A stretch of 20,269 nucleotides of DNA from NCBI GenBank assembly GCA_003567115.1, contig PXAP01000270.1, positions 1 to 20,269 of the forward strand, in the 5' to 3' direction. Shown piece after piece: positions 14,686-20,269 of the stretch; the first letter of the stretch is position 1; each line of letters opens with the position of its first letter. The translations under genes and the position numbers were made by a program. A model generated the notes under the pieces. That model had not been told where the DNA came from. It did not search any database and was given only the letters and a program-made list of their open reading frames with translations. This DNA comes from Bacteroidota bacterium. GTDB lineage: Bacteria > Bacteroidota > Bacteroidia > Bacteroidales > PUMT01.

Positions 14686-14865
14686 ATGAACACCTGTTCC
14701 GATATGATCATGGCCGGAAAACTCATCTGCACAATAGAAGATATCGAACAAAAACAACCAGACTTCTGCAAGTGCAATAACCACTATAAGAAACCTTTAT
14801 GTGTACCACACAAATCGAAACCTGAATATTCATACGATAATAATACTAAATATGTTTCTGTTTAA
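14686..14865 (+). CDS. Small Cys-rich ORF with a degenerate CDGSH-like motif
   Basis: A 59-codon frame (ATG 14686, stop TAA 14863-14865) encodes a polar protein with alternative ATGs at codons 7 and 9. Its middle reads FCKCNNHYKKPLC followed by VPHK (27-43). The CDGSH iron-sulfur consensus is CxCxx[ST]xxxPxCDG[SAT]H. Spacing of the three cysteines and the Pro is exact (C28, C30, P37, C39), but Ser/Thr is His33 and DGSH is replaced by VPH, one residue short. It could be a decayed CDGSH gene, a diverged metal-binding small protein, or chance. Codons look mildly coding-like. An in-frame stop directly upstream (14680-14682) precludes a longer form. It lies just before porU on the same strand, 100 bases away. 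I claim no function. Confidence 0.3.
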   Translation: MNTCSDMIMAGKLICTIEDIEQKQPDFCKCNNHYKKPLCVPHKSKPEYSYDNNTKYVSV

Positions 14866-14965
14866 TTGAAAATTTTCACAAATTTATCGCTGTTCCATGC
14901 AATAAGACCAGGAATATCCAATATATTCTCTTAAGCGTATAATCCTTTTCAAATGACCTGACGGA

Positions 14966-17900
14966 ATGAACATAATTCTCTTATGCCTGGTTCTTTTTAT
15001 TTACCTGCCGGTTTGTGCCCAAACATTACCTGCCGGAAGAACCATAAAATGGCATGAATCTGAGATCACTCCCGAAGAAAAAGAAAAAGGCAGCGGTTTT
15101 GACCTGCAGGAGCCTTATTTGTATTTCGATCAGGCCAATTACACAGATGACCGTTTCGGACTTCCGGTTTATAATGAACTTCTTTTTGATTACAATCATT
15201 ATCCTGATCACTTTATTGAGCTGACAGACAAACAGTTTGAGACTCTGCAAGAGGATGAACCAACCTCTGTTAAAAATACAGATCAGCTGGAGAGTGAAAT
15301 AATACCAAAGCAAAATTGGGTTATAACCAGGGGGCAACCTGCTTTGCAAATATCATTTGTCCCTTTGAGAAGGAACCCGGTTAACGGCAATATTGAAAAA
15401 CTAACCTCATTCTCCTACCGGTTTTACAAAAAACCAGAAGAATTTAAATCCCAGGCTTTGCCCCAAAAACAAGGTTATGCCGGCAATTCGGTATTAACCA
15501 GCGGTACATGGGTCATGGTCAAAACCTATGAAGACGGTATATACAGGATTTCATACGATGATCTGGTTCAAATGGCGATTGAAAACCCTGCCAACGTCAG
15601 AATTTTTGGCAATGGCAACCGTATGCTGCCAAAAATGAACAATCAGCCCAGAGAAGTGGACCTTGTTGAAAACAAAATATATATGAATAAAGGAGATGAC
15701 GGGGTTTTTAACCAGGGTGATTATATTCTGTTTTACGGGGAAGGCCCGGTAAGCTGGGACTACAATAAGGCAAACGGGATGTTTGAATATGAACGCCATC
15801 TCTATTCGGACGGAAGTTATTATTTCATTACCTCTTCTGCTTCCGGTAAATCCCGGATAGAAAAGAAATCTGTTCCATCAGACCCGCCGGATGCCAGGGT
15901 GGATGAATTTGATGACTATGACTTCCATGACCGTGATCTGGTGAACCTTCTGGAATCAGGCAGAAATTGGTTTGGAGAGCATTTTAAAGTAATAACCGAA
16001 TATGATTTCACTTTCAGTTTTCCCGATATCATAACAGACAGTCAGGCGACACTTAAATGGAGGGCAGCAGCAAGATCACCCGTAGCATCCTCCTTTACTG
16101 CAATGCATAATTCACTTGCATTGGATCGGTTGAATATCCCGCCGGTCAACATGGCCAGGACAGTTTCAGATTACGCGTTTGCCGGAGAGGGAACAGCAGG
16201 CTTCATTCCGGCGGGTGAAGAAATAGAACTTTCAGTATTGTTTTCCCAGAACACAGCCTCTGCAGAAGGCTGGCTCGATTATCTTATCATGAATGTAAGA
16301 CGCTCCCTGATCATGTCCGGCAGCCAGATGCATTTCAGAGACTCCGGGTCTGTAAATGAAGGTCAGGTAACAGAGTTCAGGCTTGAAGATGCAAATGCGG
16401 ATACCAGGATATGGGATATAAGCGATCCGCTGAATATCTCGGAACCAGGCACGGAGCATTCGGGCAATATTTTAACTTTTAAGGATCTGACCGGTCAGCT
16501 TAACCAGTACATTGCCTTTGACGGGAATAATTACCTTGAACCGGAAGTTATCGGTATGGTACCCAATCAAAACCTTCATGGTATCCGTTCAGCAGATATG
16601 GTAATTGTCTCCGATCCGCTCTTCATGAGTCAGGCCAATCAACTGGCAAGCCACAGGCGTAATAATGACGGCCTGGATGTTGTAGTGGTTACCCCCGGAC
16701 AGATATATAATGAATTCTCCTCCGGAAAACCTGACGTTACTGCGATAAGGGATTTTATGAAGATGCTGTACGACAGGGCGGCAAATGAACCGGAAATGCC
16801 AAAGTATCTGCTGCTGCTTGGAAAAGGATCTTATGATAACAGGCCGGGTGATCCCTCCGGTACCAACTTCGTACCCACATACCAGTCCCCTTACTCCCTC
16901 AGGCCCACACGATCCTTTGTCAGCGATGACTTTTTCGGATTGCTCGATGATGATGAGGGAGAGTATCTGGGACTGCTGGACATCGGTATAGGGAGGCTGC
17001 CGGTTACTACCCCTGAACAGGCACAAGCGGTTATTAATAAGATAATTAATTACAACAGTGCAGAAAAAAAGGGGGACTGGCAAAACGTGTTATGCTTTAT
17101 AGGAGATGACGGAGACAACAATATACATATGCGCGATTCGGATATACTTGCAGAAGGTGTCAAAAGCAGTTATCCGGTATATAACATTGAAAAGATATAT
17201 CTGGATGCCTGGCCTAAAACAGGTACTTCTCTGGGACAGAGATATCCGGGGGTAAATCATGCAATATCGGAAAGAATAAGAAAGGGGGCACTGATTATCA
17301 ACTATACCGGGCATGGTAATGAATTGAGACTGGCAGATGAAAATATTCTGGATATTAACGATGCACTTTCGTTTACCAACCGTGACCAGCTACCTGTATT
17401 TATGACAGCAACCTGTGAATTCAGCCGTTTTGACAACCCCGAAAGAGTGTCGGCCGGAGAAATGCTTCTCCTTAATCCGGGAGGGGGAGGTATAGCGTTA
17501 TTTTCAACAACCAGGCTGGCATATGCCACTCCAAATTTTTTTCTGAATCAGAATTTTTACCGCTTTGTTCTTGAGAGAAACCATAATGGCAGGGATATGC
17601 GCCTTGGTGATGTAATGAGACTTACCAAAATAAATCTGGGACCGGGCATCAACAAAAGGAACTTCACTCTTCTGGGCGATCCTTCAATGAAACTGGCTAT
17701 ACCCCGTCAAAGGATAATAATAACATCAATAAATGAAACCCCGCTTACAGAACCCCCCGATACATTAAAAGCTTTAAGCAGGGTAAGCATATCAGGTAAA
17801 ATTGTAAGTGACCAGGGTAATCTGTATAATGATTTCGGGGGGATGGTCTCCCATACGGTATTTGACAAAAAAACCGTGAATACCACGCTTGGAAACGAGG

Positions 17901-18784
17901 GATCCGACCCGTTCACATACTCAAGCCGCAGTAATATAATCTATAAGGGAAAAGCCAGCATCACCGGAGGAGAATTTGGCTTCAGTTTCATAGTACCGAA
18001 AGATATTGCTTACCATTACGGCAACGGAAAGATAAGCAGTTTTGCAAGTGACGGTTTAAAAGATGCTGCCGGCTTTAATAAAGATATAATAATCGGCGGA
18101 TCCGATCCCGATGCAATAATTGACACTGAGGGGCCGGAAATAGAGCTTTACATGAATGACCCCAATTTTGTTTCAGGGGGGATAACAGACCAGAATCCGC
18201 GCCTGCTGGTATTTCTTACAGACAGCAGTGGTATAAATACAGTAGGAAGCGGAATAGGTCATGATATAACCCTTACCCTGAACAATGATCCTGCAAGTAT
18301 CGTGGTACTTAACGATTATTATGTGGCAGATGCTGACAGTTACCAGAGCGGTACCATAGAGTATCCTTTCTCAAATCTTGAAGAGGGAGATTACAATATA
18401 CGGCTGAAGGCCTGGGATGTTTTCAACAATTCTTCCGAATCAAGCCTTGATTTCACCGTAAGCCAATCAGATAAGCTCACCCTTAATCATGTTTTCAATT
18501 ATCCGAATCCTTTCACACAGCACACAGCCTTTCACTTTGAACATAACCAGCCTGGCAAGGGAATTGACGTTCTGATCCAGATATTCACTATTTCGGGCAG
18601 ACTTGTAAAAACAATTGATACTTCGGTAAATACTGCCGGGTTTAAGCCGGATCCCATACCCTGGGACGGACTGGATGATTATGGGGACAGATTGGGAAGA
18701 GGTGTATACATTTACCGCATAAGGATCAGGACAGCAGATGGCGAAACGGCAGAGAAATATGAAAAGCTGGTTATACTAAAATAG
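14966..18784 (+). CDS. porU: PorU, T9SS C-terminal signal peptidase/sortase
   Basis: PorU is the cell-surface C25 (gingipain-family) enzyme that removes the C-terminal signal from T9SS cargo and joins the cargo to A-LPS in Porphyromonas gingivalis. The 1272-residue protein has a signal peptide (about 1-18, VCA before QT), an N-terminal beta-rich region (to about 540), and the C25 caspase-like domain (about 545-910) with catalytic His783 in NYTGHGN and Cys817 in ATCEFSRFD. Beta-sandwich segments follow, then a type-A C-terminal sorting domain (about 1172-1272) with the YPNPF start and the GVYIYRI to KLVILK end. PorU keeps its own CTD in known systems. Length matches the family (about 1150-1300). 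The start is the ATG that opens the signal peptide. porV follows after 161 bases with its own -7 box. Confidence 0.95.
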   Translation: MNIILLCLVLFIYLPVCAQTLPAGRTIKWHESEITPEEKEKGSGFDLQEPYLYFDQANYTDDRFGLPVYNELLFDYNHYPDHFIELTDKQFETLQEDEPTSVKNTDQLESEIIPKQNWVITRGQPALQISFVPLRRNPVNGNIEKLTSFSYRFYKKPEEFKSQALPQKQGYAGNSVLTSGTWVMVKTYEDGIYRISYDDLVQMAIENPANVRIFGNGNRMLPKMNNQPREVDLVENKIYMNKGDDGVFNQGDYILFYGEGPVSWDYNKANGMFEYERHLYSDGSYYFITSSASGKSRIEKKSVPSDPPDARVDEFDDYDFHDRDLVNLLESGRNWFGEHFKVITEYDFTFSFPDIITDSQATLKWRAAARSPVASSFTAMHNSLALDRLNIPPVNMARTVSDYAFAGEGTAGFIPAGEEIELSVLFSQNTASAEGWLDYLIMNVRRSLIMSGSQMHFRDSGSVNEGQVTEFRLEDANADTRIWDISDPLNISEPGTEHSGNILTFKDLTGQLNQYIAFDGNNYLEPEVIGMVPNQNLHGIRSADMVIVSDPLFMSQANQLASHRRNNDGLDVVVVTPGQIYNEFSSGKPDVTAIRDFMKMLYDRAANEPEMPKYLLLLGKGSYDNRPGDPSGTNFVPTYQSPYSLRPTRSFVSDDFFGLLDDDEGEYLGLLDIGIGRLPVTTPEQAQAVINKIINYNSAEKKGDWQNVLCFIGDDGDNNIHMRDSDILAEGVKSSYPVYNIEKIYLDAWPKTGTSLGQRYPGVNHAISERIRKGALIINYTGHGNELRLADENILDINDALSFTNRDQLPVFMTATCEFSRFDNPERVSAGEMLLLNPGGGGIALFSTTRLAYATPNFFLNQNFYRFVLERNHNGRDMRLGDVMRLTKINLGPGINKRNFTLLGDPSMKLAIPRQRIIITSINETPLTEPPDTLKALSRVSISGKIVSDQGNLYNDFGGMVSHTVFDKKTVNTTLGNEGSDPFTYSSRSNIIYKGKASITGGEFGFSFIVPKDIAYHYGNGKISSFASDGLKDAAGFNKDIIIGGSDPDAIIDTEGPEIELYMNDPNFVSGGITDQNPRLLVFLTDSSGINTVGSGIGHDITLTLNNDPASIVVLNDYYVADADSYQSGTIEYPFSNLEEGDYNIRLKAWDVFNNSSESSLDFTVSQSDKLTLNHVFNYPNPFTQHTAFHFEHNQPGKGIDVLIQIFTISGRLVKTIDTSVNTAGFKPDPIPWDGLDDYGDRLGRGVYIYRIRIRTADGETAEKYEKLVILK

Positions 18785-18912
18785 AGATATTACTTGTTAT
18801 ATTATACCGGGAAGCGGGAAAATTAAAATATATTAACATTATACTTATACTGCGGCAGCGTAAAAGTAAGAACATTAAGAATTCATAGATACTGTTATTT
18901 GAACAATTATCA

Positions 18913-18920
18913 TATTTTTG
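18913..18920 (+). promoter_or_regulatory. -7 box for porV
   Basis: TATTTTTG matches TAnnTTTG and ends 25 bases before the porV ATG, in the 161-base AT-rich gap after porU. The -33 region is poor. It suggests that porV-ispF can be transcribed separately from porU. Confidence 0.45.
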
Positions 18921-18945
18921 CAACCTCTAAACATTATTTCATCAA

Positions 18946-20151
18946 ATGAAAAACAGGTCTTTAGTGTTCATATCAATGCTGATGGCTCAATTGCTGCTGC
19001 ACCCTCTTGCCGCACAGGAACTCGGAACACCATACGAACTGGGCGGTCAGCTTAATGTGGTACATGTGGCGGTTCCCTTTCTCACAGTCGCTCCCGATTC
19101 AAGAGCCGGAGCCATGGGAGATGCCGGTATAGCTGTCAGTCCCGATGTATATTCCATGCATTGGAATCCTGCCAAATATGCCTTTATTGAAAATGATTTC
19201 GGCGCTGCTTTCTCATACACACCATGGCTCCGAAACATTATTGACGACATTAACCTTGCCCATATTACAGGCTACATGAGAATAGATAACCAACAGGTTT
19301 TAGCCGCCTCACTGACATACTTTTCGCTTGGAGAGATCATCTTCACCAATATGGCGGGTGAATTTGACGGTCAGCATTCACCAAATGAATTTGCAGTTGA
19401 TGCGGCCTATTCAAGGCTGTTTTCCGATAATTTCAGCGGGGGAATTGCATTCCGATATATAAGGTCTGATCTTACAGGAGGTCAGTATGTTCAGGGAATG
19501 GCATCCAAAGCAGCACAGGCTTTTGCTGCTGATGTTTCCGCCTATTATCATAACAATATCTCCATATCTGAACTGCCCTCCCGGCTTGCGCTTGGAATGA
19601 ATATCTCCAATATAGGCAATAAAATTACCTACAGTGACGAGCAGAATGCACAGTTTATTCCAATAAACCTGGGTATTGGCAGTTCGCTCAAAATGGATCT
19701 GGATTCCTACAACAGTCTGACCCTGGCCCTGGATCTTAACAAGCTTCTTGTTCCCACCCCCCCTATATACAGGGATGATGAAGACGGCAACTCCGTAATA
19801 CATGCCGGCCTTGATCCCAATGTATCGGTACCCGCGGGAATGCTTCAGTCATTCTATGATGCCCCCGGAGGATTCAGGGAGGAGCTGAGAGAAATTTTCT
19901 ATTCGGCGGGCGTGGAATACTGGTATCTTGACCAGTTTGCCATCAGGGGAGGGTATTATCATGAACATGAAACCAAGGGCAACAGAAAATATTTCACTAC
20001 CGGAATAGGTTTGAAACTCAATGTATTTGCCCTTGATGTTGCATACCTTATCCCCGTCTACCGCACCAATCCCCTGGCAAACACCCTGAGGTTTTCCCTG
20101 GCATTCGATTTTGAAGCACTCAGAAGAAGCAGACCGGATGAAGCATTCTGA
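18946..20151 (+). CDS. porV: PorV (LptO), T9SS outer-membrane shuttle protein
   Basis: PorV is a FadL-type outer-membrane barrel that binds the C-terminal signal of T9SS cargo after translocation through SprA/Sov and delivers it to PorU. The 401-residue protein has a signal peptide (about 1-23, LAA before QE), then the conserved N-terminal signature AVPFLTVAPDSRAGAMGDAG (its key part is DSRAGAMGD), MHWNPAKYA and alternating strands through to the last one (FSLAFDF). The length is typical (about 380-400). Its position directly after porU and before ispF is the same as in P. gingivalis. ispF begins 18 bases after its stop, so the two are likely co-transcribed. Confidence 0.95.
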   Translation: MKNRSLVFISMLMAQLLLHPLAAQELGTPYELGGQLNVVHVAVPFLTVAPDSRAGAMGDAGIAVSPDVYSMHWNPAKYAFIENDFGAAFSYTPWLRNIIDDINLAHITGYMRIDNQQVLAASLTYFSLGEIIFTNMAGEFDGQHSPNEFAVDAAYSRLFSDNFSGGIAFRYIRSDLTGGQYVQGMASKAAQAFAADVSAYYHNNISISELPSRLALGMNISNIGNKITYSDEQNAQFIPINLGIGSSLKMDLDSYNSLTLALDLNKLLVPTPPIYRDDEDGNSVIHAGLDPNVSVPAGMLQSFYDAPGGFREELREIFYSAGVEYWYLDQFAIRGGYYHEHETKGNRKYFTTGIGLKLNVFALDVAYLIPVYRTNPLANTLRFSLAFDFEALRRSRPDEAF

Positions 20152-20169
20152 GAAAATATTTGAAATTTT

Positions 20170-20269
20170 ATGAAGCTGCGTACCGGCATCGGCTTTGATG
20201 TCCATCAGCTTGTCACTGGCAGAAAGCTGGTATTGGGGGGCATTGAAATTCCCCACGAAAAAGGTTGCC
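20170..20269 (+). CDS. ispF: IspF, 2-C-methyl-D-erythritol 2,4-cyclodiphosphate synthase (partial)
   Basis: Only the first 33 codons are in the window; the gene continues beyond the right edge. The protein start contains GIGFDVHQL (6-14), whose D10 and H12 are the metal ligands of the MECDP synthase active site, followed by LGGIEIPHEKG (22-32), which is highly conserved in IspF. The enzyme performs the cyclising step of the non-mevalonate isoprenoid pathway in the cytosol. It starts 18 bases after porV and shares its transcript by inference. Confidence 0.92.
   Translation, partial: MKLRTGIGFDVHQLVTGRKLVLGGIEIPHEKGC

Larger units (their letters stand above)
14535..14965. other. Divergent gldJ-porU intergenic region
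   Basis: This 431-base gap is where the two T9SS genes read apart. The ends are AT-rich, but 14600-14800 has base composition close to coding DNA. Candidate contents are the gldJ -7 box (14560-14567) and a 59-codon ORF (14686-14865). A minus-strand frame at 14580-14777 overlaps the ORF. No TAnnTTTG box was found in front of porU. Confidence 0.5.

Noticed and set aside
14580..14777. 65-codon minus-strand frame in the gldJ-porU gap
   Set aside because: It has no recognisable domain and overlaps the plus-strand Cys-rich ORF, whose motif and codon pattern are somewhat better. It is not excluded entirely, only not supported.

Overview
The window reads as chromosomal DNA of a member of the Bacteroidota, most likely a Bacteroidales/Marinilabiliales-type anaerobe or marine relative. 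The evidence is a type IX secretion (T9SS) locus (gldJ, porU, porV), a PorT-like outer-membrane barrel domain, AT-rich gaps without Shine-Dalgarno sequences, and TAnnTTTG-type -7 promoter boxes. One of these boxes has a correctly spaced TTTG -33 box. The coding DNA is moderately AT-rich and the gaps are much more so. I see no tRNA, rRNA, CRISPR array, phage genes or intact insertion sequence.

Left part (1-9263), nearly all on the minus strand. A two-gene unit encodes a URO-D/MtaA-like protein followed by a ROK sugar kinase. Upstream of it lie a secreted M28 zinc peptidase fused to a C-terminal beta-barrel, a soluble PAS hybrid histidine kinase and a KefB-type K+/H+ antiporter with an RCK domain. 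A wrecked S9 peptidase remnant on the plus strand and a small exported DUF1573 protein follow. These genes look like independent housekeeping or accessory units rather than one pathway.

Middle (9582-12996). A long-chain acyl-CoA synthetase (plus) converges on murF (minus). The 400-base gap between them carries two REP-like GC-rich hairpins that share the tail CG(A/G)AGTATT.

Right part (13071-20269). This is the conserved T9SS-linked block: gldJ (minus) is divergent from porU, then porV, then the start of ispF (plus). PorU is the outer-membrane sortase that cuts the C-terminal signal of T9SS cargo, PorV is the barrel that hands cargo to PorU, and GldJ is an FGE-fold lipoprotein of the gliding/secretion machinery. 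murF lies just downstream of gldJ behind a strong terminator-like hairpin. The gldJ-porU gap contains a 59-codon ORF whose cysteine pattern resembles a degenerate CDGSH iron-sulfur motif.

The observations most worth a second look are the M28 peptidase-barrel fusion, the degenerate CDGSH-like small ORF, the 149-bp near-palindrome at 2539-2687, the paired hairpins at 11562-11630, and the terminator directly in front of murF. I did not find a clearly new multi-gene system.
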